Shown here in pieces: positions 10,330 to 23,112 of a DNA stretch of 64,000 nt (the stretch's first letter is position 1; each line of letters opens with the position of its first letter). A program made the translations under genes and the position numbers. Under the pieces are notes generated by a model. It saw nothing but the letters and a program-made list of their open reading frames with translations, was not told the DNA's origin and made no database searches. The stretch is from Spirometra erinaceieuropaei (taxonomy: Eukaryota > Platyhelminthes > Cestoda > Diphyllobothriidea > Diphyllobothriidae). The stretch is from contig CACRXP010000002.1 in NCBI GenBank assembly GCA_902702965.1, positions 4,833,531-4,897,530 of the forward strand, read 5' to 3'.

Positions 10330-11326
10330 TACACTAGGATGGCTAACTCATGAAATGTCAGACGAAATTCCGAAATGCATTTTTGTTGCGAAAAGATTAC
10401 TAAGGCAGGGTTGTAAAACTAATCATCAGGCAGCATAATTCTATAAAATCCAGTTATCTCAGGATGCTTGATTTTGAGCAAACTACTCTTGGTTTGCATG
10501 CAAAAATATACCCTGTAAAAAATGACTAATTAAGTAGCAAGCAGTTTTCTCATAGCATTTCGATGCCCTTAACATTTGATTATATCTGATGAAAAACATG
10601 CATAAATATATTCATTCTTTTGCTTATTCGGTTGAAAATGAAGTCTTCTTTTAATTATTTTACTTAAGATGGAGATGTAGTTCGGTTTTCAAGAACCTTT
10701 CCAATTTCCGACTAATTTTTAACCGGACTTGCCTGTACATTTGCCTTCAGGGTTTCCTAACTACAAGCCGTATATTTTCCGCATACGGCAAACCATACAT
10801 TGCTCCATGTTAATAAGAGGTGACCATATGGGATTCATAAAATTTAGCCGTGGATTTAAGCCCAATTGTTAACTTCACAGGCCACATTGTGAAATGCAGA
10901 GACATGACGATTTATGAACGGCCATTTCACGCTATGAAAAATCCTACAGTTGGAAACTGTTCGCAAATCGAAGTAAACCCTCCTTTCGGCTACCAAATGG
11001 GAGGAGGACGTCAGTTTCTACCGAATGAGCAATAGAATGGATATTTTTATGCATAGTTTCCATGAACTATGATTAAATTTTTTAAGAGCATTCAAACTCA
11101 CTAAGAAAAATGCATGCTACGTAAGCGGTCATTTTTTGTAGAGTGTAGTTTTTGCATGCAGCCGGGAAGAATTTCGTTCGAAAGCCGGCTTCCTGTGGTA
11201 ACTGAATTATTATAGAATTATGCTGAACGACAATCAGTTGGACAACACTATTAAGTCGATCTTTTCGGAACGAGAACGCATTTTGGAATTTCGGTTGACA
11301 TTTTATGAATTAGCCCGCCTTCTGTA
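10330..11326. mobile_element. TIR transposon family A, full-length copy 3
   Basis: The 5' tip TACACTAGGATGGCTAACTC and the 3' tip GAATTAGCCCGCCTTCTGTA are inverted, each slightly mutated. The arms share the family blocks (AATTCCGAAATGC, GGTTGTAAAACTAATCA, and the AAAATGACTA block). The centre runs in the opposite orientation to copy 2. Open frames at 10256-10438 and 10850-11035 are inside the element. Confidence 0.87.
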
Positions 11327-12742
11327 ATTTTGCACTTGCATTCGACTATGCGGCTATCTTCCAGAGTGAAATCAGCCGAAGTTCTGGCGAGCGCTTCCAT
11401 AGATTACAAACGTGTTTAAAAAGTTGGTCGTCTCTTGCACCTATTTGATCCCGAATCGGCCACTGACTTGAGACAACAATTAGGTGTCTGATCCTGAAAC
11501 CGGTCTTGAGGCGAAACTGTCAATGTCGTCTCTTATGTCCAGCAGAGTTTAGGTGAAACTTACTACGTTGAAGAGACCGCTGAAAGATTGTTGACCATAT
11601 GAATGAGCACGTAAGAGCGCTGGTAGCAGAAAACTGTGGAGTTCCTGGACATAGCCTCGGTTTCACGGACTCCTAAATCCTGGGTCGAGAGCGTGACAAA
11701 ACGTCTGGAGAGACGCCTATAAAGGGCTACGTGTGCAGTTCAGCAAGCAGGACCACGGACGGAAAGTCAGAACAGACAAGGCGGTAACGACCACAGAACG
11801 AAGGAGGACACGGGCGGCCGTGGACAGATATCTGACACGAACGCAAACATACGAGACCTCCTGTCAGGTCTGGAGACAGGCGAACGCGAGCACACGTCGG
11901 GAGTTATCTAAATAACCCGGATCGCCAGCGTGATGACACCAGAAAGGTCAACAGTGGCGTGACAACCACCGATCACACGCTTGCGCACCAGGTGTGAATG
12001 AAGGCGAGATGAGCGAACCGCAGAAAATAAGAATGGACAATGCAGACGAGAGCACTGACCCTTGTCCTCTCGATGACGTCCCCACCTCCAAAGAGGGTTG
12101 TGGGGGGAACCTTCTACCCGCATGGCAACGACCGCCTACACCACATTGTCCCCCTCGTAGATGACCATGTGACCAGCGGCAAGCCAGCTCGAACAACACC
12201 CACTGAAAGCTGCAAAGTTCTGTCGGAAATTGGCCTTTGACGATGGAATGTTATTTGCTTTTAAAACGTCAAAGTAATAAACTAATGGTTCCCGTAATTA
12301 CCTTACATCTTCAGGATGAAATATGCACAGTTCTGTTTTCCTAGAAAAAGTATGGCCGAATTCTTTGGTGATTAGTCAGCCCTTATTTAAGCCTTAGTAT
12401 TGGGGGCGTGGGTGCTCCGACTGATCAGTATACTAACGACAGAGTGATTATTTTGTTCTCCCTTATATGTTAAAAACGAGCTTAGTTTACTGGTAGCTTA
12501 TCTTTGCACAACCGATTGCGTATGCGACGGCTTAATTAACGGGTGAAAAAATGCCCCAGGGGTTAGAGTACAGGACTTCTGCGTCAGGAATTGATACGCA
12601 AGTATCCGAAGACGACTAACGCATCCGACGTAGCCATTCAAGTTTCCAACTCCATTGGTGCTGATAACCGTTTTCAAGGAAAATTATGTTAAAAGTTCAT
12701 AGATTACGATGCAGTACTTGACTTATATCGTTTCCCCTCTCG
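11327..12742. other. unrecognised, locally GC-rich stretch (11640-12240)
   Basis: From about 11640 to 12240 base composition shifts to higher GC and purine-rich tracts, with overlapping open frames on both strands (11908-12199 minus, 12040-12240 plus). It may be a transposable-element fragment or coding DNA; I recognise neither. Confidence 0.3.
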
Positions 12743-13056
12743 CTATGGCTCAGGTTTTTTTCTCAATACAGCATTCTCACATGAAAACGGTCCACTTTCT
12801 GATTTCAGAACCGTGTCATCCTTCTCAAGGTCAGTAGGGTCCTCAATATGGCACACTAAAACAGAAACCCTAAATGAACCGTCTGCCTTTCCATAGTCAT
12901 GGCTATCACGCCGCTTTCCTAATCCTTTAAGAGACATCAAGTAGTCAGTAGTCCTTGGCAGCTTACTGGTATGCGCTTTAACAGTAGGCATGACTTCGAT
13001 TGCGGACTTCAGTATTTGCCCGCTACCTGACGAACGTTTAAAAGTACACACTTGGA
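12743..13056 (-). CDS. possible 3' terminal exon on the minus strand
   Basis: On the minus strand, TTTCCTTCACCGGCAG forms a good acceptor just before 13056. The frame after it (two bases, then codons) is open for 104 codons to TAG at 12743-12745. The peptide is hydrophilic and mixed: a basic part (KGLGKRRDSHDYGK) followed by an acidic one (HIEDPTDLEKDDT). No domain is recognised and no polyadenylation signal is seen downstream. A longer open frame than most here, but homology is lacking. Confidence 0.25.
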
Positions 13057-13115
13057 CTGCCGGTGAAGGAAATTATATGTTTTGAACTGAATTTGGCCCC
13101 AACTGCGTAGGTCCC

Positions 13116-13751
13116 TTGCGGAGATATATAAAGCAGGCCATACAATTCCCTCCCCCACTCTCGAATAATATGCCTGCACAGTGGAACAAAAATTCGAACA
13201 GGGGCAGTTACAGGTTTGTGGCTGAGGCTTGTGCTGGTCTATTCAGACTGTCAGATAAAGCGTTGATGCAAACGAATGGAACCTTAATCAAACTACACAA
13301 GTCAGCAATGGGCGCTCGGGGAATGTTGGCTATTTTACACTTCCATGTAGGACTCCTATCTTCTGCAATTTCATACTTCTGTCCAACACAGGATCGACAA
13401 CTTTCTCCAGCTATTGAGCCAGTGAAACATGGTCCGATTACGCATGGTTCCAACTACAAGAAGCACGGTCTGGGTATCAGGGTTAGCAGCGCCAGTGAGA
13501 CATGCATCCATCAGGCGGAGACCCTGGAGGCAGTATCCCCAAACAGTCTATCATCCAGCGACTATCCCCCGGTCTCCGGTCCTACGGAGAGCAGACAGTG
13601 TTCCCGCCTGAGGCGTTACTGTCTTCGCTGCTGCAGCCATTCGAGGTCAAAGAAAGCGACCAACGGCGAATTGCAGGTAATAAAACGCCCCCATACTGTG
13701 ATAAACCAGCTGTCTACCTCTGTAAAGGCCGTCCTCGAGATAAAGGGATGA
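13116..13751 (+). CDS. 211-codon open frame of uncertain status, overlapped by a minus-strand frame
   Basis: This is the second-longest open frame in the window. It has no recognised domain; a cysteine/arginine-rich patch (CSRLRRYCLRCCSHSRSK) lies near residues 162-179. An antisense frame at 13208-13453 (minus, 81 codons) has six cysteines and follows an acceptor-like CTTCTTGTAG. Another plus frame at 13502-13765 runs into a donor-like CAG/GTAATA at 13677. The three cannot all be real. The local composition is coding-like, but I cannot choose the strand. Confidence 0.2.
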   Translation: MRRYIKQAIQFPPPLSNNMPAQWNKNSNRGSYRFVAEACAGLFRLSDKALMQTNGTLIKLHKSAMGARGMLAILHFHVGLLSSAISYFCPTQDRQLSPAIEPVKHGPITHGSNYKKHGLGIRVSSASETCIHQAETLEAVSPNSLSSSDYPPVSGPTESRQCSRLRRYCLRCCSHSRSKKATNGELQVIKRPHTVINQLSTSVKAVLEIKG

Positions 13752-13765
13752 TTTTTTCAGACTAA

Positions 13766-16700
13766 ACATCCCGTTCGCGTCTACAAAGAATAACCTCTGT
13801 GTTACGTACACTGAATGATATAACAAGTAGGACTTACCCGGACGTTGGAGTTTACGCTTTGATTATTCGAAACCACCTAGGTTCTCATATCACATTTCTT
13901 GTGATAAGAAAATGTGGAGTGAAATATATTCATAAGTGGCGTTTTTGAAAATTGATCATTGCGAGTTGATAATAGTCTAGAAAGCCCACCCAATCTTTTT
14001 GAGAAATGACATTGTTGGATGACAAATACCCAATGTAATGTCAGACAGTGCGTTAATGTCTTCGGGGTTCCATAAAAAGGAGATGTATAAACAAAAAACT
14101 GCGAACTTGGTATCTAACACACGAGTGTGCTAAGGCAGCTGAGATTTTTTTATTCGTGTTCAGGTCCATTGTGCCTTCCACAGAATAAAATAAACCAATC
14201 TGGTTCTACAAATTCTTTGTCCGAGTGATTATCCCACTTAAGGAAGAAAAACATATTTTGGCCAAAGTTTTGGAGTTTTTTGTTAAAAATTAACATACCT
14301 GATCACCGAGCTGGACAGAAAAGTCGAAAAACTGTGAGTTAATTGGTGTTTTGCAAATGACACCCTTTCTATTGCAAAAGTGAACCAGGAGACTTTGCTC
14401 ACACTTGCAACCAACCAAAACAGCTTTAGGTAAGTGCACAATGATTGTTAAACGACGTTTGGACACATGTTGTGCACACCATTAATCAACAAAATTCTTT
14501 ACTATATCGGGTGTTTTCATGATATTTACTTCGATCGTCAAAGTATGTTTGTGATCCGAGGACACCAATACTGTAAACAACAACGTTTTAAGGTAGGATA
14601 ACCGCATTAGTAACCAGCAAAATTTATTGATCAGGCTAGAAAGGTGAAATGGCTTCCTATTCCGTAATAAAACTTCTTTAAAATTTCTTTATGTGCCATG
14701 TGACAAGTAAAATGCGCGATCAAATATTTCAACCATTGGCATAATGCAGTGTTCCCTATATTTCTGATGAAATAAATCACAAGGGTCATCTGTTTTATGA
14801 CTTATCTGTCGGGAATTTCTTGCGAGTTATAGCTCAATTAATTTGGCCTGGCATCAACTAATTCAATTCTCTGCACATATATTTTCTTAAAACTAAATAT
14901 TTAGCAAACGACGCAATTCATAAAATTATTTCACGGATTTTAGTGTATCCATGGCTCAAGCCCAGAAACGATGCAGGATATCACTCCAAAGCAAGTTTGA
15001 AATCAGTTTTTTATAAATCATCCTGCAATAAAGAATATTCTGCCAATTTTAGGATCAAATACCTCCTATTCAAACGGCCAACGAGAACCCAGCTCACTCG
15101 CAACGACTCCTGAGGACTGTTCAAATCCCCATGGACTCCGACATCACTGCAGCGGAACAGCTGTGGTGACTACCTTTCAAACGCAGAACTTGGCAAACAC
15201 ACTGCGATTTGAATTACGAGCAACCAGATTCTCCATCTCTGCATATACACACAATTATATGCAAAAACGTATATTTAAGTGTATGATTTGCGTACTACCT
15301 TTGAAGCTCACACACAAATTATCCTTCGTCAATGTCGACTGGAGAGAACTCAAGATAATATAAAGTTTAGGAAAACCAGGTAAGCAGAATATTTCACTTT
15401 ATGTAAGCAACAGTCTGCAATAATATTCCCTGTATAGCATGAACAGCAGTTTTGAATAAAATCGCCTTTCTTGCAATACGTGAAACGATGACATTAGGGA
15501 CCACGTCAGTTTCAATGTACGTACGCCCTATCGAACCGAACTAAAAGTAGATGATTCAGAACTGCCACGTAATATAGATTCAGCAAATGGCGCAGAATTT
15601 CCACGCCGCATGTTCTGCCTAGAAACACCAGAATTTTTTACTAGCTGTCCGGCGAAGTACGCCTAGGGATATATTAAATATTTACGTGGTGTTCATTAAA
15701 TTTAAGCGCATTGCAACAGCAAAAATAAACGGTACCCAGTCGCTAGCACCGCTCTTGAATTCCGGGTCTCCCCATTTTGGTTTTTTTCTAAAGCACATTA
15801 TCTCTGGCCGAATGAGTTTGGGTTTACCTAGTCTGTTACAAAAACATTTGAAAAAACAATACAACCACTGCGATCGGGCGTCGCTAAAAATAGAACGTGT
15901 CCCAATCCCGAGTGCTCAAAAGTACAATATCCGAAACACGGCTGCATAGTGTAAGCGCCGCATGGTTTTAACTGAAAGTCATTATTTTTTGATTGGTTCC
16001 GTGCTTTTTATAGGAACGACTACATCGTGCAGCTACATAACGAGGACATCTAAATATTCAGTAACTACTGCAGGCGAACAATGTGCTTTTAATTTCCCAC
16101 GATGAATTTGTTTGTATCTCTAACTGACGCATAAGAGCTCCTGCATATGGTTAACAAAATAAAATCGAGGAGAACCTCGAAAAACCTTAAAGTGGGGAGG
16201 GAGCGAAAGTGTGTCTATCGTTTGCCTAATTTTACTTCCTAAGGGTTCCAGAATCGCGTTTACAGAGGGGTTTATCCTGCATCCCGGAAAAATTCTTCTT
16301 AGCCGGTTACCGGATGGGGACTGGCAAGTCAATGGCATGCTGATTTAATTACGATTGGTCTACGCAAACTAGCATAAAAATTTTGATTGGACCGTTCATA
16401 AAAGTGGACCGATAACTCGCACGCTAAGACAAATCGAAAAGAGCCATTACTGGCAGATCTGTGAAGATTTTTGATGCCCTAGTGCACCTGAAATTTGTGC
16501 GCCAGTATACTCGGAGCAGGAGAAGTCGAATTTTCGAGTCCCCTTCCGCACCCCTGCATAAGTGGATGATTAGACGAATCACAGATATAGCATTGCCAAA
16601 GTTTTCTGTGCATGAAATAACAAACAAACTCTTTCTTAAAGTACGATAAACAAAATGGTTACCTAGGCGTTCTGAATTTGGTTATTTGAAGCACTTCTTA

Positions 16701-19609
16701 CTCGTTGCAGAAAGTCGTGCTTCAGATAGGTGCGCATAGCCAGAAAAAAGATGACACTCTGATTGTTATCGGCTGACAGGCTTGCTGCAGTGCTAGCGTA
16801 GGACCTATTAAAGGTACGCTTCATTCGACATACAAGGCATTTACCTTCTGGTACTTTCATGGCTACTCTTCTTTATACTCATTCTGGCATCGATTTGCGC
16901 AGTCATGTGTTCCAAGGCACATGCGCGTTGACTTTGCTAAATTGTATTTCATTAAGACTAAAGCATCGTTCATATATTTGAACAAGGCAAAGGCGACAGA
17001 GCATGCAGTATTTACTGACTTATAACTTTCTTCTATTTGCTTACAGTATGTAGTAGTATTTTGTTGGAGAAAAGTGGTCGTGGCTGTCACTCTAATTTTA
17101 TTTAGTTTCCCTAAATTTAAGTAATTTTGATGATCATTGTATGTGTGGGACTCGTTGTTGTCAATGCGTTAATGAAACCTGGACGAGAAAATGAGTTTTG
17201 ATTTTTTCATGCAAAATAAGTGAATGTAAACATTACAATTGAGGAAATAAGAATGTTGGATTTATTTTATCGTAATAAATCAATTATTTGCGTTATTGTC
17301 ATTGCATCTACCATGTTAAAATAGATTTTAAGGCTCTTTATAATAAAAGGCGCTACAAATCAATAACATAGTTGCGCACGTACATTGAGGAGTGTCGATT
17401 CAAATTTTTATTACACATTCGATTGCTCCATCTGTTGTTTCATGGTATACGAGGCAGTCACAATAGAAGAAAAGTAGCTACGTTTTCCATATTTGTCATA
17501 AATCGAACATGTTTTCTTGATGTCAAAATCACTAGGCGCTTGACTAAAGAGTCCAAAAGTAAAAGTCCGAGTTTACAATTTTATTCGCTGTCAGGCGTAT
17601 ACTTTAAGAGTGAATCAGTATATATGGTGGAAAATGTCATTTTATTTTAAAAATAAGCTAAGGATAAAAGTATTAAAATTTTATTCTGATTTTTCGCAAA
17701 AACTGCGGCATAAGGTTCGGAACCGAATTTGAATACCGCACATGCTCTTATATTTCTGACTCTTCGAGTTGTAAGTGCTACTCAAGTAATTCCCCGTATT
17801 CCTCATGAGACCTCATAACATGATTTCCTCCAAATCCTGTCCAGTGTGGTAACCCAATTTTTTCTCCTTCAAAATAATTTTCTTCGCCTGCATTCCCTTT
17901 GCTTGTTTTACAAATATTGGAAATTAAAATCCTCTCATTCTCTCCCAGATTCTCGCATTCACCAGACCTTTAGCCCTCTTTACAAGAGCTGCCCCAATTG
18001 CATCCGGTTTCGCCAACAATAGTCTTGCAACCTATTGTTTTGCAGTTGATCTCAACATAATGGAGGGCTTGTACAGGACAGATTTTGTTTTGATGCCTTC
18101 AAACTGTCAAAATGACTCTTTTGTTGACAATAAGACTTCAGAGTTCCCAAATGGTATTAAGTCTTTCAGAACCCATGTTCGTATTTTTAACGTTATCACT
18201 TGAAGATCATTTTGCATCTTTGCACTCTGCATGCCAAATCCGAACGTAAAATATGGTTTAAATTTGTTATGAGGTAAACCCACAAATAATAATAATGTAA
18301 ATATCTTAAACAAAGAATAATACGAAATGGAAAAAATCTATAGGATAGAACATTTCCTACTGTATACATTACTAAGCAATCGGCATGTCAGTTTTGCAGA
18401 ATGATAAGCAATCTTTTCAACTGCGAAGTATGCAGTCGCGGCTGACATCCAGCAGAAGTTTTAAAGACAGACTAACGTTAAAATAATAAGTTAGTTTCAG
18501 TAAATTTTTAACATATTACATGACTGTTTAAACTCATTCAATAATCGCAAAAAACTGTGACATCCCAAAAATCTCGGTCCATATTGAATCCTATAGGAGC
18601 TCCGATCGCGTAGCTCATATCGTTTTCGCCGACGGGTCCGACGATTGGCTAGTATTCTATTGAAAACAGATATTTAAAAATGTGGTTCTAATGTAGCCTG
18701 CGCGTTCCCCTTATTATATGACCCTTACAGGTGAGGTATTTTATGAGTCATTTGTAAATTTTGATTGGCCTTCACAGTTGAGTTCATTATGTAAATCATT
18801 TATCTCAGTGAATTAAGGTATAAGGACTTTTTGGTTTGAAAATTGTTCTGTGCAGCGTGTTTGCTGCCAAATCGGAAAATATACTAAAGCATTAGTTTTG
18901 TTGCCGAAAGGTCATGGTCGCATAATGGAGTTGGTTACATATACACTTCACATTTCCTCGAAAAATGACGCCAATTTTGACTGACAGTTTTATTTATCTA
19001 CCACTTATCCAAAAGCGCTAGAGTTCAGTTCATATGGGCTCCTTAAGCCCTATCTTCTAAAATTGTAATCGATCAAGCATATTTCTTAAATGTGTCAAGA
19101 GATTTGATGGGATTAAAAGCATTCCACAAGCTATCGGATAATATGGAGGTGATATATAGGCCTGCAACGACATTTCCCTTCGTTTCAGGGACAACATTTG
19201 CTAAGATGTTTTAGGGAATTGTTATTGTAAAGAGCGTGACTCAAGAAATTGACCTCAACCAGATCATTAGCGTTTGAACCCTTGACGCACTCTCTAACTT
19301 CTTGAAATGCCTTCCGGAAGGCTAGTTTAAAGAAACTTTTGAAAGCTTAGGGGCGAGGCGAGATTACTCAGGCCTGCGTCTTCCATAACAAGATATATTT
19401 TTTATATTTTTCCTAAAGTTGAGCACATTTTCGGGGAAAACGTCCTGAACTTTTTGCGAATTTCATGTTTTATCTTTTTATCTGTTTAGGGTCTCGACTG
19501 ACAATGAAAAATTAGCCAGACGTAAGCCATAATAATTATTCAAAATGTAAAGATGGTTGACACGAGACAGTATAAACGCATAAATAACAGATGGCAAAAA
19601 CACTAAACC
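13766..19609. other. long AT-rich stretch with no firm gene
   Basis: Apart from the weak exon at 15280-15379 I see no repeat arm, RNA gene, tandem repeat or supported coding sequence. Open frames (up to 92 codons) are scattered on both strands. Confidence 0.5.
15280..15379 (+). CDS. possible internal exon of about 33 codons
   Basis: The frame starting TATGATTTGCG at 15282 stays open up to a consensus donor (CAG/GTAAGC, intron from 15380). The peptide (starting YDLRTTFEAHTQIILRQC) looks like an ordinary charged helix. The acceptor (TATATTTAAG) is weak. A 49-bp segment at 14381-14429 with a GTAAGT donor is similar in quality. Both are only pointers. Confidence 0.13.
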
Positions 19610-20470
19610 TATAGTAGATGTGCTGATTTACAAAATGCTAGCCGAAATTTGAAGATGCGTTCTTCACTCGAAAATTGTAAGATCACTCAATATGCAACCT
19701 AATCCCACAACAATTCAGTTACGTCAGGATTAAGGCTGTGGATGGAACTTCTTTTCGGCCGCCTGAAAAAACCGCACTTTGTAAAAAATGACTACTTGAA
19801 TAGTGTACGTTTTTCTCACTGACGTGTAATGCCCTTCAAAAAACAAACATATTTCATGGACAACATGCACAAAACATTAATATTTTGAATAATTTGGTGG
19901 AAACTTACGTCTACTCCAAATTGCATATTTGAAGAAGTAGAATTCGGTTTTACACAAGATTCAATTTTTAAGATTTTTTTAAAATCGTGAAATAACCGTT
20001 CTTAAAACATCGTGTCTATGCATTCACTAGTGCCACCTGTAAAATTTAAAACATGGCTCTATTCCATTGCTAAATTTTACGAACCCCATATGGTCTTTTC
20101 TTATCAACGCATAGACATATGTGATTTTTAAAACCGAACTATGCCAACTCCTTTAAGGATAAAATTCGCAAAAGACGTAATTGTCTATCAAAGGAGTAAA
20201 AAGTGGATATTTTTGCGCATATGTTCTATAAAATATATTTAAATTTATAAGAGCACCGAAAATCAATGGAAACAATTCCTGTTATTTAAGCAGCCATCTG
20301 TGAAAAGTGTAATTTCTGCAGACGCACGGAAAGACGTCCGTTCAAAGTTTGCACCCCAGAACAATCGAATGATCATGGAATTATGCTGCACGGGGATTAT
20401 TAGTACAACCCCACTTAAGTAATCTTTTCGAATCGGAAGCGCAGTTCATCATTTTGATTAGCAGTATTAA
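19610..20470. mobile_element. TIR transposon family A, degenerate copy 4
   Basis: It begins TATAGTAGATGTGCTGATTT. The interior keeps the blocks AAAAAATGACTACTTGAATAG and GTTAACA-like centre in worn form, and it ends near CCCCACTTAAGTAATCTTTTCG and the decayed 3' tip at about 20470. Both tips are more mutated than in other copies, so this is one of the oldest. Confidence 0.72.
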
Positions 20471-22782
20471 CTGGCAATTATCAAACGGAGGTATTTATGA
20501 ACTGTAGTAAAGAGAATTAACAAGCGAAACAAAACGGTTAATGAGAATCAGAGCAATATTCGTTTTGCGAGCGTCGTTTTGCTTTTACGTTTAGCGATTT
20601 AAACCGCTGTACACAGCGCAACGAAGTTTTAACGTCCAAAGATTACTGCGTCACCGAGTTGTCACGCGAAATTTTACGTCTCACGGATAAAAGACAAGCT
20701 GGTAAAAAAATATTTCGTTCAATAAATCCAAGGCGCAACACTAACTTCAACTTTTGTGAAAAAACGCACCCCCTCAACGGCGTATAGGGTAATATGCCCT
20801 CTACATTCAAAAAGAAGTAAAACGTATTCTAAACCGTTCTTCCCACAATTTACGTCTTCAGAGCAACTCATCATAAAATGTGAAAACTATTTCTTTCCCG
20901 GAAATGACTTTATTAATATTCTGACTAACGGTAAAATATTACAAGCACCTTGAACATGGCAAGCAGTTAAACTTCATAAAAAATATGGAATCGAGACCTT
21001 GCACTTTGCGATTCAGCAACCGATTGACTTAAAATTTAAAGGAGTAAACGGTTTGTGATATGTCATCATTTTTCCTATAAAATACTTTAAGAAACAATAT
21101 TATCGTACTATATGCACGGCCAGGAATATAGAATGATTAATAAAAACCTAACTGTACTTGGCTCTTGTTGAATGCTTTGGAGTTTTTAAAATAATTTTAC
21201 TTTGATGCAGATTAGGTGCTTAACCAATTAAATTGTTTTGAAATATATGCTTTAAACTCCTGGCCAATTTCTGGATCATGATACTGCTTCAACAATAGCA
21301 AACACTTTCAGGTAAGATTCGGCTTTTTGATCTTTTTCTAAATAGAGACGAGAGAAAAATTTTACAAACATAACGAAATCCATTAAGTGAAGACAAAGTT
21401 CTCAGTTAATAAAACCCCAGTCAATATGAACTTGACTATCACCAGACACGCACCCTTGGTGCCTCTCTGACAACTGATATGAGAAGTTCATTCGTTTTTT
21501 CTCTTGGATCCAAAATGGACGGTTGGGTATACAATAAATAACGCATCCTGACTAATATACTGAAATAGATTGATTTGTTTTAGCCAATTGCAGTGGTTAG
21601 TGGGGTCTGATTTTGTTAAACAGCATTTGGATGACGAAACCAAAGTGTCAGCAATGTGAAAAGACTCGGGCTTTCCTTGCCAGTGCAGAGACGTAATACA
21701 GAATTTGGAGGTCCAAACGCAGTGATCCTCGAAAGAAATCATGTCTTAGTCAGTATAAACAACACATACACCACGCCTATATTTTACTGTCCATTGTCAT
21801 GAACAACTAAATGCTCCCTGAGAAAGATAAGAAGACGTAGAGTAGGATTTATTTATTGATTACGTAAGTACGCAGCTTTTTACTGATACTTTTCTATGTT
21901 GCCCGTTGAGCTTTTGCCAAAAAATACCATTTCTATAGGCTATATGTGTCTACGGTGTTATCTAGGTTTGGACACGGCAATAAGGACCTTTCTATTACAA
22001 GTCGCCTTGCAATGAGTTCCAGAGGTACCGCAACATTTATATCCACAGCGCTCATTCTAACATACTAGAATTTCGCGCACGAATACCTCTAGTAGAGAAG
22101 CAGTTATTCCTATGCCCTATCGCTCTCTGACTAAGGAAGTGAGAATATCTTTCTGTACTATACTGCCAAAAACACACTTTTTAAGTCGAGAATCATTTTG
22201 GCAGTATCTCTGGTGGAAACAAACGGGAAAGCTAAAAAGACAGTATTATCTTTCTGTACAAAACACGTACATGCAAGGGGAAACAGTACCATATTTAGGT
22301 TTTTAACGTTTTTTTTGGGGTTAGAAACTACGATCAAATCCGTTGGTCTCTGCCGTCAAGGGCATTAGGTCATTTTCAAGCCATTTTAGACCTTCTCATA
22401 CAACATGCGCAGCATTGTAATGCACTCTAAGCTCATTCAGGTGTCCCGTGAACTGTGGGCATTTATTTAAAACGCCGTTCGTTGTCAATTTTTTGTCAGA
22501 TTCGCACACCAAGGTCAAACTTTTGATCCCAAAGGAGCAGTTAATTGCTCCCAACCTTGAATGTCCTGAAATCTCACGTCCGCTGACCTTACGAGCACGG
22601 TCGAAAAGTAAGCTACTAATCTCATGGGTTTAAGTTCACTTGTAGGGGGTGTTTATCAGGGTGTTCTTTTGGGCACTACCCTTTTACGGATAATGGCCAA
22701 GGCTAATTGCAGGGCTGCGTCTCACCCTTCTGGGTTTTAAGGATTGTGTAGGTCTGCAATGACAAGATTTAGCAAATTATTG
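20471..22782. other. AT-rich spacer, nothing supported
   Basis: Only short open frames are present. A donor-like CAG/GTAAGA occurs at 21301 without a convincing exon before it. Confidence 0.5.
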
Positions 22783-23112
22783 CCTTCGCAGCTTGGTGTA
22801 CGCTGACAGTTTTCTGACCCCTAGTTTCCTGCTGGTGCATGCGCCTGCACCTTCAGCGGGTATACAGTCCGCGTGCATAATCGTCCAGTGGTTTGTGTTA
22901 GCCTCTTCATTCTGACCCATTTTTGTTGTTAATTAAAATACTGGCCACGTGTTTGCTGTGAACCAGAGGGTGCGGTGATACGACTAGATACCGTTCCGGT
23001 CGTGCTCGCCGCCTACGCCTTCTACCGCCTTCGATCTTTTTGACCTTGTGTTGACACAAGGATCAGGTGGGGGAGGAGAGAGTGCGGTAAATGCTGCGCA
23101 AGTCCGCTTGCA
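22783..23112 (-). repeat. dispersed repeat family R2, copy 1
   Basis: Similar by eye to 34302-34610 over its whole length. Shared blocks include TGCGCAAGTCC, GAGAGTGC, CAGGTGGGGGAG, GGTCGTGC, GGGTATAC and GCTGACAGTT. In minus orientation it starts GGACTTGCGCAGCATTTAC followed by a CACTCTCTCCTCCCCCACC-like block. No terminal repeats or target duplication were found, so the class is unknown. Confidence 0.55.
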
